Positions 17,106 through 25,483 of a DNA stretch of 64,000 bases are shown here, piece by piece. The position numbers and the translations under genes are program-made. The notes beneath the pieces are model-generated. The model was given only the letters and a program-made list of their open reading frames with translations. It was not told the origin of the DNA and ran no database searches. This stretch comes from Shimia_B sp038525525 (GTDB taxonomy: Bacteria; Pseudomonadota; Alphaproteobacteria; Rhodobacterales; Rhodobacteraceae), in assembly GCA_038525525.1 (NCBI GenBank), contig JBCBHO010000005.1, positions 124,001-188,000 on the forward strand. Reading direction: 5' to 3'. Within the stretch, counting starts at the first letter, position 1. Each line of letters opens with the position of its first letter.

Positions 17106-17491
17106 GCCGCCAGTCTAGAGGCGCGATGTGCGTTTGTTATCAATAGCTTCGCCGAGCCCATTCCCGATTGGTCCGCCCCCGCTACGCGCCGTTCGTCCAA
17201 CGCGCCCATCGGCCACCCCTCCTGCATATTCGGTCTCTGTTTCGCTCGATCGCGATGGAAAAAACGGGCGCAATTCTGACGGCGCTGAAAGTGAAGTCAT
17301 CGGAAAGTTTCGGAAAATTCCGAACTGACCGCAATCAGCGCGATCCGCCCGACCAGAGACGACGGGCCATTAAGCGACGGAAATGGCAGTGCGCCCACGT
17401 TTCAGTGGCTCGCACTCAACCGGCAACCCCTTTCAAACAGGAGAAACGCCACCTCGGGTGAGTGGCATATACGGGCTCGAAAGGGTGATAG
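17106..17491. other. Non-coding stretch between the gene remnants and tRNA-Ser
   Basis: Nearly 390 bases with no supportable gene; the short frames on both strands lack ribosome sites and protein-like composition. It lies immediately downstream of the tRNA 3' end, the usual side for integrated elements. No integrase gene and no second copy of the tRNA 3' end was noticed in the window. Confidence 0.5.
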
Positions 17492-17581
17492 TGGCGGAGA
17501 GGAAGGGATTCGAACCCTCGAGACGGTTTCCCGCCTACACACTTTCCAGGCGTGCGCCTTCGACCACTCGGCCACCTCTCC
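17492..17581 (-). tRNA. tRNA-Ser (anticodon GGA)
   Basis: On the minus strand the 90-base gene starts GGAGAGGTGGCCGAGTGG and ends CCTCTCC-G-CCA, with a perfect 7-bp acceptor stem. The anticodon loop CTGGAAA gives GGA (reading UCC/UCU). A long class II variable arm follows, then the T arm GGGTTCGAATCCC. The CCA end is encoded. Its 3' end faces the patch of broken genes at lower coordinates, consistent with use as an integration site in the past. Confidence 0.95.
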
Positions 17582-17637
17582 GCTGGCGGGCCTAGCCCAA
17601 GGCGCGGGGGAAGTGCAAGCGCTGATATGCGGCGCTT

Positions 17638-20082
17638 TCAGTGGTGGTCGCCGCCGCCATCGCCACCCTCGAAATCGGGGCGCGCGGTTTCACTGGCTTG
17701 CCCCGGGCGCGGTGCGACCTCGTCGGCGGGCGCGGGCGTCTTGGGCACGCCGCGGAGCGCTTCCGGGTTCCGCAGCCACAGGTCGCGCTGGGCGAAGGGG
17801 ATCTCGATCCCCTCCTCGGCAAAGCGTTCGGCGATGGCGTGGTTCATCTCCGTTTGCACCACGAGCACCCAGGTCACGTCGCGCAGGATCGCACGGATCT
17901 CGAAATCGAGACTGCTCTCGCCGAAGCCTTTGAAGTAGATGAAGGGCGGCGGCTTGAGCGTCACCATCGGGTGCGCCTCGGCGATCTCCTTCAGAAGCGC
18001 CTCCACCCGGCGCGTATCGGTCCCGTAGGCCACGCCGACGGACACGATCACGCGGCCCACGGTGTTGCCGCGGGTGTAGTTGGTCACCGTGCCCGAGATG
18101 AGATCGGCATTGGGGACAATCACATCCGTCCGGTCGAAGGTCTCGATCCGCGTCGAGCGCACGGAAATATCGCGGACGAAGCCCATATTCGGCCCCACCT
18201 CGATCCAGTCGCCCTCGCTGATGGGGCGCTCCACGAGGAGGATGATGCCGGAGATGAAGTTCGAAACGATGTTCTGCAGGCCAAAGCCGATGCCCACGCC
18301 GAGCGCGCCGGCGATGAAGGCGAGGCTCGTGAGGTCGATCCCCGCCGCCGAGATCGCCACCAGCGCGGCGAGGAAGATGCCGATATAGCCCAGACCGCTG
18401 ACCACGGCCGTGCGCCCGCCCTGGTCGAGCTTCGTCTTGGGCAAGACCGAGGTCCTGAGCGCCGATTGCACGAAGCGGGTGACGGCATAGCCCACTGCGA
18501 ACACGGCCACGAGGGTGAAGAAGGCGCCAGGCGAGATGCGCGTGTCCCCCAGTACCACGCCCTCCTGCACCGCGATCCAGACCTCGCCGAGGTCGTTGAC
18601 CGTGGCGCCCCAGATGAGCGCGAGCACCGGGGCGGAGAAAACAAAGAGCGCGGTGCTCGCGAGCACGGGCACGAGGCTTTCATCCGCCGAGGCCTGCCCG
18701 CGCGAGATCACGACGTAGATGTCGCGCATCACGTCCACGAGGAGCGCGAGCACGGCAAAGAGCGCGAGAGTCTGGACCGCCGGGAAGGTCAGCGCCTCGG
18801 CGGCGTTGAGATAGCCCACGAGCGCGAGAAGCGGCCCCACCACGCCGACAGTCCGCGCCAACCGCGACAGAAGCCCGACGAGACGGTCAAGGACGGAGAG
18901 CTGTACCTCGCCCTCCTCGTTCGTCGCGGGCGCGTGGCGTCCCATGAGCCGGCCCAGCCGGAAGAGGAGGTAGCCCGTGCCGATCACCACCGGCAGAACG
19001 AGGGCGGCGCGCGTCTCTTCGCTGTAGCGGTCGATTTCGGCCAGCCGGGCCACGAAGAGGCCCACCGCCAGCGTCAGGCCCAGGAAGAGCAGCAGATACC
19101 GCGCGCGGCGGTAGAGATCGGTGGGAATGTTGAGCGGGGAACGGACCCCCTCGATCTTCGGGAAGAGGCGCCCGCCGAGCCAGCGATAGATGAAGATCGC
19201 CGTGCCGATGGCGGGGATGTGAGCCACGAGCCGCTCGCCCCAGAAGAAGAAGAGGCCCGTCCTGTTGAGCGCGAGGCTGAGCGCAAGGAGCCCGATCAAG
19301 GGCACGATGACCTGACCGAGCGAGATGAGGAAACCGGAAAGCCGGAGACCCGCTACGCCCTCTGCCCCGCCGCGCCGCTCGAGGCGTTCGCCCACGATCT
19401 CGAGCCAGCGCCGCCCGCGCAGCACGAAGACGAGCGCGACGGCCAAGAGCACGAGGATCGCGGGCAGGTTCTCCTCGATCTCGCGCGCGGCCACGCCGTC
19501 ATCCACGGCGCGGGCCATGCCGTCTGCGAGATCAAAGAGGCTGTCGTTGAGGTCGCTGGCGGCGCTGGCCCAGATCGCGAGATCCCAGACGGGCGGCCCC
19601 CGGGAGAAAAGCGCTTCGGCGCGGCGCTCGCGGAGGATGGTATCGATCTCGCCGATGATGCCGTCTGCGCGGCTGAAGGCCTCGCCCGCTGCGATGCCCG
19701 GGGCGGCGAGCGCGGTGATCTGCTCGGACAGCTCTGCGCGCCGCTGGGCGATCTCGGCGGCCTCCGGCGCGCCCTCCTCGGGCGGCTGGCCGAGGGCGCC
19801 GAGCTGCGCTGTGAGAGTCTCAAGGCGCGTGCCGTTGATGCCTTGCGCGGCGAGGAACTCCGAGCGGAAGGCCTCGACCTCGGCGCGCAGGCTCTCGAAG
19901 GCCTCGTCAGAGGCCCGGCCCGCTTCTACGGCGGCCTCCGCGCGGCTCGCCACGCTCTCCCAGGCCTCGTAATCCGGAACCTCCTGCGCCATCGCCGCCG
20001 CAGCCAGCACCAGCACAGCCCACGCGGAAGCGATGGCCGCCCTGGCGAGCGCAAGAGCCCGTAGCGCGAGGCCGGGCCGCAT
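17638..20082 (-). CDS. Large MscS-family mechanosensitive channel with DUF3772 N-terminus
   Basis: 814-aa inner-membrane protein. The ATG at 20080-20082 overlaps the cysK stop as TGATG; the frame extends further upstream but would run into cysK. A signal peptide-like segment (AIASAWAVLVLAAAAMAQEV) precedes a periplasmic coiled-coil region (about residues 35-180, DUF3772-like). Multiple membrane segments follow, then the MscS core: the pore helix region AFIAGALGVGIGFGLQNIVS, the beta domain ILLVERPISEGDWIEVG and IVPNADLISGTVTNYTRG, and a C-terminal alpha/beta part. The tail is His/Gly/Asp-rich (GGDGGGDHH). It probably relieves osmotic pressure. It is translationally coupled to cysK. Confidence 0.88.
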   Translation of the reverse strand: MRPGLALRALALARAAIASAWAVLVLAAAAMAQEVPDYEAWESVASRAEAAVEAGRASDEAFESLRAEVEAFRSEFLAAQGINGTRLETLTAQLGALGQPPEEGAPEAAEIAQRRAELSEQITALAAPGIAAGEAFSRADGIIGEIDTILRERRAEALFSRGPPVWDLAIWASAASDLNDSLFDLADGMARAVDDGVAAREIEENLPAILVLLAVALVFVLRGRRWLEIVGERLERRGGAEGVAGLRLSGFLISLGQVIVPLIGLLALSLALNRTGLFFFWGERLVAHIPAIGTAIFIYRWLGGRLFPKIEGVRSPLNIPTDLYRRARYLLLFLGLTLAVGLFVARLAEIDRYSEETRAALVLPVVIGTGYLLFRLGRLMGRHAPATNEEGEVQLSVLDRLVGLLSRLARTVGVVGPLLALVGYLNAAEALTFPAVQTLALFAVLALLVDVMRDIYVVISRGQASADESLVPVLASTALFVFSAPVLALIWGATVNDLGEVWIAVQEGVVLGDTRISPGAFFTLVAVFAVGYAVTRFVQSALRTSVLPKTKLDQGGRTAVVSGLGYIGIFLAALVAISAAGIDLTSLAFIAGALGVGIGFGLQNIVSNFISGIILLVERPISEGDWIEVGPNMGFVRDISVRSTRIETFDRTDVIVPNADLISGTVTNYTRGNTVGRVIVSVGVAYGTDTRRVEALLKEIAEAHPMVTLKPPPFIYFKGFGESSLDFEIRAILRDVTWVLVVQTEMNHAIAERFAEEGIEIPFAQRDLWLRNPEALRGVPKTPAPADEVAPRPGQASETARPDFEGGDGGGDHH

Positions 20083-21116
20083 CACGCGTCTTCGAAGACG
20101 CTGGGCATCTCGCGTGGTTCGGCATCGAGCCAGGCCGGCACGGGCAGGCCCTTGGCGCGCAGGAAATCGGGATTGTAGAGCTTGGAGGCGTAGCGCGTGC
20201 CGTAATCGCACAGGATGGTCACGATGGTGTGGCCCGGCCCCATGTCCCGCGCCATCTCCATGGCGCCGCCGATATTGATCCCGGTGGAGCCGCCCATGCA
20301 GAGCCCCTCCTCCTCCAGAAGGTCGAAGACGAGCGGGATGGCGACCTCGTCGGAGACACGGCAGACGAAATCAGGGCTAAAGCCCTCGAGGTTGGCCGTG
20401 ATGCGGCCCTGCCCGATGCCCTCGGAGATCGAGTCCCCCTCGGATTTGAACGCGCCCTCGGTGTACCAGGCATAGAGTGCCGCGCCGTAGGGATCGACGA
20501 GCCCCACCTTCACGCCCTTGGGCTGGAGGTATTCCGCCATGCCCGCCACGGTGCCGCCAGAGCCCGCCGCGCAGATGAAGCCGTCCACCTTGCCTCCGGT
20601 CTGCTCCCAGACCTCGGGGCCGGTCGTCTCCACATGGGCGCGGCGGTTGGCGACATTGTCGAATTGGTTGGCCCAAATCGCGCCACCCGGCAGTGTCTCA
20701 TCGAGGGCCTTGGCCAGCCGCTCGGAGTAGCGGACGTAGTTGTTGGGATTGCGGTAGGGCGCGGCGGGGACCTCCACGAGCTCCGCGCCCGCCAGGCGCA
20801 GCATGTCCTTCTTTTCCAGGCTCTGGGTATCGGGGATCACGATCACGCATTTGAAGCCCATGGCCGCGCCCACGAGCGCGAGGCCGATGCCGGTATTGCC
20901 CGCCGTGCCCTCAACGATCGTGCCGCCTGGCTTCAGCGCCCCGCGCGCGATGGCGTCCTTGATGATGTAGAAGGCCGCGCGATCCTTGACGCTTTGACCC
21001 GGGTTGAGGAACTCCGCCTTGCCGAGGATCGTGCAGCCCGTCTCCTCGCTGGCTCGCCTGAGCTTGATGAGGGGCGTGTTGCCGATGGCGTCGGGCAGAT
21101 CGTCGTAGATGCGCAT
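20082..21116 (-). CDS. cysK: Cysteine synthase (O-acetylserine sulfhydrylase)
   Basis: PLP-dependent fold-type II enzyme, 344 aa, making cysteine from O-acetylserine and sulfide. Visible motifs are the PLP lysine in NPGQSVKDRAAFYI, the substrate loop VEGTAGNTGIGLALVG, and the phosphate-binding loop AGSGGTVAGMAEYL. The C-terminal serine loop is GGSTGINIGGAMEMARDM. The protein is longer than classical CysK (~310 aa). The start at 21116 (MRIYDDLPDAIGNTPLIKL) matches the family. It lies directly behind trgA-trgB; in Rhodobacter sphaeroides trgAB and cysK were reported together as tellurite-resistance loci, which supports the assignment. Confidence 0.9.
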   Translation of the reverse strand: MRIYDDLPDAIGNTPLIKLRRASEETGCTILGKAEFLNPGQSVKDRAAFYIIKDAIARGALKPGGTIVEGTAGNTGIGLALVGAAMGFKCVIVIPDTQSLEKKDMLRLAGAELVEVPAAPYRNPNNYVRYSERLAKALDETLPGGAIWANQFDNVANRRAHVETTGPEVWEQTGGKVDGFICAAGSGGTVAGMAEYLQPKGVKVGLVDPYGAALYAWYTEGAFKSEGDSISEGIGQGRITANLEGFSPDFVCRVSDEVAIPLVFDLLEEEGLCMGGSTGINIGGAMEMARDMGPGHTIVTILCDYGTRYASKLYNPDFLRAKGLPVPAWLDAEPREMPSVFEDA

Positions 21117-21167
21117 GCGTGGCTCCTTTGAGCCACAGGTACGTGGACCCGCGCGATGCCACAAGCC

Positions 21168-22274
21168 TCAGCTGCGCAGGCGCGCCCGGTTCCGCGCCAG
21201 CCAGAAGCCCGCGATCACGAGCGGCCCCACCTTGAAGGCATCGGCGTCGAGCAGCGCCTCAAAACGGGCATAATCGAGAAGATGCGACCGGATATCCTCC
21301 TGCTCGGTTTCAAGCCCGCCCATCCCCGCTGCGCCATCAGGCAGGTCGGCTATGGCGACGTAAATGTGCAGGAATTCCGTGAAGGCCGCCGAACTCGGGT
21401 AATGCGACGAGGCGAGATGAAGCGCGCGCGCGTCGAGCCCGGTTTCCTCCCGAAGTTCGCGCCGTGCCGCGTCTTCAGGGCCCTCGCCCGGATCCATCCC
21501 GCCCGCCGGGGCCTCGATGAGAAAGCAGTTCGGGTCGCCGCGAAAGAACGGCCCGTGGCGGAATTGCTCGATGAGTAGCACCCTGTCGAGCACCGGATCG
21601 TAAGGCAGGATCACCGCCGCATCGACGCCCACGAAGGCTGCGCGGTTCACCACTGGCCCGTGCCCCCCGGCAAAGAGCGGTTGGCGAAGTTCGCCCTCGA
21701 GGAGCGAGAAGAAATTCGTGTAGGGGCGCCTCTGGGCCACAACCTCCGCCGCGGCCTCGGGCACAGGCGCGAGCGAGAGGGTCTGCGCCCCGCCCCCCGC
21801 GTTGACCCGGGCCCAGGCCCGCACGCGCATCATCGGCATGCGCGCGGCGAGCGTTTCGGCGCTGATCTCTCCGAAGCTCTCCATGGCCTCCCGCGCCACA
21901 TGGCAGGTCAGTTCACCCCAAGCGGCGGCCCAGGCTTCAAGCGACCACGGCGCGCCCGCCGGTGGCACAGTGGCGCCCGCGCGGTAGACCCGCGCCTTTC
22001 GCGGCCCTTCCGCAGACAGCACCTCCACCTCCTCAAGAGCGTAGCCGTAACCGCCTTCGTAGAAATCGAGCCGCTCCAGCGCCTTGCCGGCCTCCACCAG
22101 GAGGCCTCGCGCCGTCTGCCCCGGCGCGGGCTCGAGCCGCGGAAAAGGCGCCTCGCCCGCGTGGAAGACGGCATGGTCGGCAAGCTCCGCCGGGGTCCCC
22201 GCATCCGCGCGCCCGGCCACGATCTCAAGCAGCGGAGGATGCCGGAGCGTGCCGTAGAGAAAGATCGGGCTCAA
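21168..22274 (-). CDS. trgB: TrgB: gamma-glutamylcyclotransferase-like domain fused to Nudix hydrolase
   Basis: 368-aa cytoplasmic protein from a TTG start (22272-22274) overlapping the trgA stop as TTGA; homologous sequence begins at SPIFLYGTLRHPPLLEIV, so longer frames are wrong. Residues ~1-110 form an AIG2/gamma-glutamylcyclotransferase-like fold (FLYGTLRHPPLLEI, LERLDFYEGGYGYALEEV). Residues ~185-350 form a NudF-like ADP-sugar pyrophosphatase with a complete Nudix box, GGMDPGEGPEDAARRELREE then TGL. Such fusions next to trgA are named TrgB from the Rhodobacter sphaeroides tellurite-resistance locus. The biochemical substrate is unknown; ADP-ribose-type compounds are suggested by the Nudix subfamily. 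Confidence 0.87.
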   Translation of the reverse strand: MSPIFLYGTLRHPPLLEIVAGRADAGTPAELADHAVFHAGEAPFPRLEPAPGQTARGLLVEAGKALERLDFYEGGYGYALEEVEVLSAEGPRKARVYRAGATVPPAGAPWSLEAWAAAWGELTCHVAREAMESFGEISAETLAARMPMMRVRAWARVNAGGGAQTLSLAPVPEAAAEVVAQRRPYTNFFSLLEGELRQPLFAGGHGPVVNRAAFVGVDAAVILPYDPVLDRVLLIEQFRHGPFFRGDPNCFLIEAPAGGMDPGEGPEDAARRELREETGLDARALHLASSHYPSSAAFTEFLHIYVAIADLPDGAAGMGGLETEQEDIRSHLLDYARFEALLDADAFKVGPLVIAGFWLARNRARLRS

Positions 22275-22711
22275 TCGTAGCGCCTGGCAAAGACTTCCGT
22301 GACCATGGCCGCGGCGATGCCGCCCACGATCGTGGTGACGATCACCTCGGTGGTGAAGATCCGCTCGCCGAACTCGTACATCAGGTTGAAGACAGCAACG
22401 ACGGCCTCCGCGGGGCCGCCATACTGCCCGCGCATGGAGCGATCGATCATCTCCGCAAAGGAATGCGCAAAGAGGCACACGACGAAAAGCGATACGCTCG
22501 TCGTCAGGCCCGAGCTCACCGAGGCGCCAAAGCCGCGCCCGGCCACGCGCCCCGCCTGACGCCAGCCGAGGAGCACGCCGAAGAACGCGTTCCAGTAGGG
22601 CAGCGCGGGCAGCGGCCGCTCATCCTCGAAGATCGGCGGGATGAAGGTCGACACGTGGTAGGCCAGCACGCCGAAAAGGGCCGCAGCCACCAGACGCGCG
22701 AAGGTGGGCAT
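22271..22711 (-). CDS. trgA: TrgA-family membrane protein
   Basis: 146-aa inner-membrane protein with four probable hydrophobic segments: FARLVAAALFGVLAYHVSTF, LPYWNAFFGVLLGWRQAG, GLTTSVSLFVVCLFAHSF and FTTEVIVTTIVGGIAAAMV. The ATG at 22709-22711 overlaps the cfa stop (TGATG) and the 3' end overlaps trgB (TTGA), so it is translationally coupled on both sides. TrgA proteins occur in Rhodobacterales next to trgB and cysK and were linked to tellurite resistance in Rhodobacter sphaeroides. The molecular role is unknown. Confidence 0.85.
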   Translation of the reverse strand: MPTFARLVAAALFGVLAYHVSTFIPPIFEDERPLPALPYWNAFFGVLLGWRQAGRVAGRGFGASVSSGLTTSVSLFVVCLFAHSFAEMIDRSMRGQYGGPAEAVVAVFNLMYEFGERIFTTEVIVTTIVGGIAAAMVTEVFARRYD

Positions 22712-23934
22712 CAGGCCGGCCCCGCCAGCGCCGGCCGCGCGATGGTGATCTGGGTCACGTCGCAATTGCCGAAATGGAAGGTGGAGGCGCAGGAGGTCAG
22801 GTAGAAATTCCACATCCGGCGGAAGCGGTCATCGAAGCCCATGCTCACGGCCTGCTCCCATGTCTCGTTGAAGGTCTCGTGCCAGCGGCGGCAGGTCTGC
22901 GAATAGCTCTCCCCGAACTCGATGGAGCGCACGACGTTGAGCCCTGCCTGCTCGACCTGCTTGCGCAAGACGCCGGGCGAGGGAAGCATCCCGCCGGGGA
23001 AGATGTATTTCTGAATGAAGTCAACGGACTGCCGGTAGATCTCAAAGCGGCTTTCCTGCACGGTGATGACCTGCAGCGTGGCCTGCTTTCCGGGCTTGAG
23101 CCGCTCGCGGACGACGTTGAAGTAGGCGGGCCAGTACTTTTCGCCCACGGCTTCGAACATCTCGATTGAGGCGATGCCGTCATAGCTGCCGCGCTCGTCG
23201 CGGTAGTCCTGCAGCTTGAATTCGACCTGGTCGGAAAGCCCTGCTTTTTCAATGCGATCCACGGCGTAGTTGAACTGCTCCTGACTGATCGTGAGACAGG
23301 TGAGCTTCAGCCCGCGCTCCTTGGCGGCATATTCCGCAAAACCGCCCCAGCCGCAGCCGATCTCGAGCACGTGGTCGCCGGGCTGTGCGCCCATCTGGTC
23401 GACCATGGATTTGTACTTGGCCGTTTGCGCCGCCTCGAGGCTCTCCTGCCCCGTCTCGAAGATGGCGCTCGAATAGGTCATCGTGTCATCGAGCCAGAGC
23501 CGGTAGAAATCGTTCCCAAGATCGTAGTGGGCGGCGATGTTCTTGCGCGCGTTCTTCCGATTGTTGCGCTGCAGCCAGAAGCGGAAATTCTCGTAGAGCT
23601 GCACGAGCCTCTGCCCGGCGAAGCCGTCGAACATATCGTCGTTGTCAGCGTGGATGAAATCCATGAAGGCTTGAAGGTCGGGGGTGGACCATTGCCCCTC
23701 GAGATAGGCATCGCAAAAGCCGAGCTGCCCCTCGCGCACCATGCGCGCGAAGACATCCTGATCATGGATGACGACCTCCGCCACAGGCCCCGGGCGGCGC
23801 GTGTCGTGTCGAAAGACACGATCGTCGGGAAGCCGCACATCGAGCCGCCCGTTTTGCGCCACCTTCGCGAGCTCGAAGACCTGCTTGAAGTATCGCGGCA
23901 GGTTCTTCTGCCCGCGCGTGGTCGTGTGGATCAT
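22711..23934 (-). CDS. cfa: Cyclopropane-fatty-acyl-phospholipid synthase family protein
   Basis: 407-aa SAM-dependent methyltransferase that modifies unsaturated acyl chains of membrane phospholipids. The N-terminal lipid-binding part (RLPDDRVFRHDTRRPGPVAE) is followed by AAHYDLGNDFYRLWLDDTMT, the hallmark of the family. The SAM motif I is DHVLEIGCGWGGFAEYAA, and QKYIFPGGMLPSPGVLRKQV comes later. It is the first gene of the coupled run cfa-trgA-trgB-cysK-mscS. Paralogues in this family include furan fatty acid and other lipid methyltransferases, so the exact product is open. Confidence 0.88.
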   Translation of the reverse strand: MIHTTTRGQKNLPRYFKQVFELAKVAQNGRLDVRLPDDRVFRHDTRRPGPVAEVVIHDQDVFARMVREGQLGFCDAYLEGQWSTPDLQAFMDFIHADNDDMFDGFAGQRLVQLYENFRFWLQRNNRKNARKNIAAHYDLGNDFYRLWLDDTMTYSSAIFETGQESLEAAQTAKYKSMVDQMGAQPGDHVLEIGCGWGGFAEYAAKERGLKLTCLTISQEQFNYAVDRIEKAGLSDQVEFKLQDYRDERGSYDGIASIEMFEAVGEKYWPAYFNVVRERLKPGKQATLQVITVQESRFEIYRQSVDFIQKYIFPGGMLPSPGVLRKQVEQAGLNVVRSIEFGESYSQTCRRWHETFNETWEQAVSMGFDDRFRRMWNFYLTSCASTFHFGNCDVTQITIARPALAGPA

Positions 23935-24030
23935 GTCCCATCTCTCCCGTGATACGCGTCCGTCGTCTCAGACACGCATCCCATTCCCCGAAAGTTTTAC
24001 CCACCAAGCGCTTGTCCCCACAAGCGTTTC

Positions 24031-25446
24031 CTAGAAATCCCGGTTCTCGTAGGCGCTCAGCGCGCGCTTGCGTCCCTCGTCGGCGGCAACGATGGGAGAC
24101 GGGTAATTGTCGTCCGGGGCCATGGCCCAGCTCTCTGGGATGGCCGCGAAGTAGCTCAAAGCGTCATCGTGCGGGTTGGAATAGCCCTCCGCGATCCAGC
24201 GTGACGCGTATTTCCGATCCTTGTCGAACTTGTCGAGCTGGGTGACCGGGTTGAAGACACGGAAGTAGGGCGTGGCGTCGGGCCCGGAGCCCGCCGACCA
24301 TTGCCAGCCCATGGCGTTAGAGGCCGGGTCCCAGTCGATGAGGTGATTGTCGAACCAGTCCTTGCCAATCTTCCAATGGCTCAGGAGATGCTTGCAGAGG
24401 TAGGAGGCGACGATCATGCGCCCCCGATTGTGCATCCGCCCGGTGACGTACATCTCGCGCATGGAGGCATCGACGAAGCGGATGCCCGTGCGGCCCCGCT
24501 TCCACGCAATGACCTCCGAGACACGCTCATCCTCGTTCCAGGGAAAGGCGTCCCAGTCCTCGCGCCAATTCGCGGTCTCGATGCGGGGCGTATGGTGCAG
24601 GAGGTGGTAGGCGAATTCGCGCCAGACGAGCTCCTTGAGAAAGGTCTCCGCGCCGGCCTTGCCCTCCTCCATGGCATGAAGCCCCGCGTGCCAGCAGGTC
24701 AGCGGGCTTATCTCGCCGAGCGAAAGGTTCTCCGAGAGGTTCGAGGTGCCATCGTTCCAGACCTCGTCGCGCGCCGTGTCGTACCGCTGCACGAGGTTTT
24801 CGGTGAAGTAGTGGAGCCGGTTGCGCGCCGCGTCCTCGCCCAACCGCACATGGGGGCGCACGATCTTCGCGCCGCGCCGCATGCCCGCGCCGAGGCCCCA
24901 GCCCCCCAGATCATCGCTGTCCGGCCAGCTGTCGGGTGGCGGTATCTTGGCGGGCGCACGTTCGGGCTCCGGCAGGTCGCTGCCGCGCACCGCCTTCCAC
25001 ATGGGCGTGTAGACCTTGTAGAAGCCGCCCGTCTTCGTCTCCACTGTCCAGGGCTCGAAGAGGAGGTGGCCTTTGTGGCTCTGAGCGTCGAGCCCGGCCT
25101 CCTTGGCCCAGGCCTTCACGGCCTTGTCCCGCGCCTGGCTGGTGGGGTCGTAGGCCCGGCTCCAGTGGATCGCCTTGGCCCCGGTCTCTGCCACGAGCTT
25201 TTCGAGCACCTCGCGCGCCGTTCCCCTGCGGAGGATGAGGCGGCTCCCCTTCTCCTCCAGCGTCTCGGCAAGCTTCTCCACGCCAAGGCCCAGCCGCCAA
25301 GCGGGCGCGGTGCCCAGCGCCTCCACCACCTCGTCATAAATGAAGACCGGGATCACCGGCCCATCCCCTGCCACGGCCGCTTTCAGCGCGCGATTATCGG
25401 AAAGCCGCAGGTCGCGGCGAAACCACATGATGGTGGGGTGTGCCAT
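24031..25446 (-). CDS. phr: Deoxyribodipyrimidine photolyase
   Basis: 471-aa light-dependent DNA repair enzyme that splits cyclobutane pyrimidine dimers. The N-terminal antenna-binding alpha/beta domain (IMWFRRDLRLSDNRALKAAV) and the C-terminal FAD domain are both complete. FAD-domain motifs are TSNLSENLSLGEISPLTCWH, LVWREFAYHLLHHTPRIETA, RTGIRFVDASMREMYVTGRM and MGWQWSAGSGPDATPYFRVF. The conserved Trp residues of the electron-transfer chain are plausible within these blocks. A 36-base gap separates it from the upstream aminotransferase gene in the same direction. No unusual feature was seen. Confidence 0.93.
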   Translation of the reverse strand: MAHPTIMWFRRDLRLSDNRALKAAVAGDGPVIPVFIYDEVVEALGTAPAWRLGLGVEKLAETLEEKGSRLILRRGTAREVLEKLVAETGAKAIHWSRAYDPTSQARDKAVKAWAKEAGLDAQSHKGHLLFEPWTVETKTGGFYKVYTPMWKAVRGSDLPEPERAPAKIPPPDSWPDSDDLGGWGLGAGMRRGAKIVRPHVRLGEDAARNRLHYFTENLVQRYDTARDEVWNDGTSNLSENLSLGEISPLTCWHAGLHAMEEGKAGAETFLKELVWREFAYHLLHHTPRIETANWREDWDAFPWNEDERVSEVIAWKRGRTGIRFVDASMREMYVTGRMHNRGRMIVASYLCKHLLSHWKIGKDWFDNHLIDWDPASNAMGWQWSAGSGPDATPYFRVFNPVTQLDKFDKDRKYASRWIAEGYSNPHDDALSYFAAIPESWAMAPDDNYPSPIVAADEGRKRALSAYENRDF

Positions 25447-25483
25447 GGTCTTGAGCCCGTATGGTCGCGGGCTTTGCGCCCGG

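Noticed and set aside
17128..17461. Several short frames between the gene remnants and tRNA-Ser
   Set aside because: No ribosome sites or protein-like patterns; considered non-coding.
17641..20064. 807-aa plus-strand frame opposite the mechanosensitive channel
   Set aside because: His/Arg/Glu-rich shadow frame with no domain; the MscS signature on the other strand covers the same bases.
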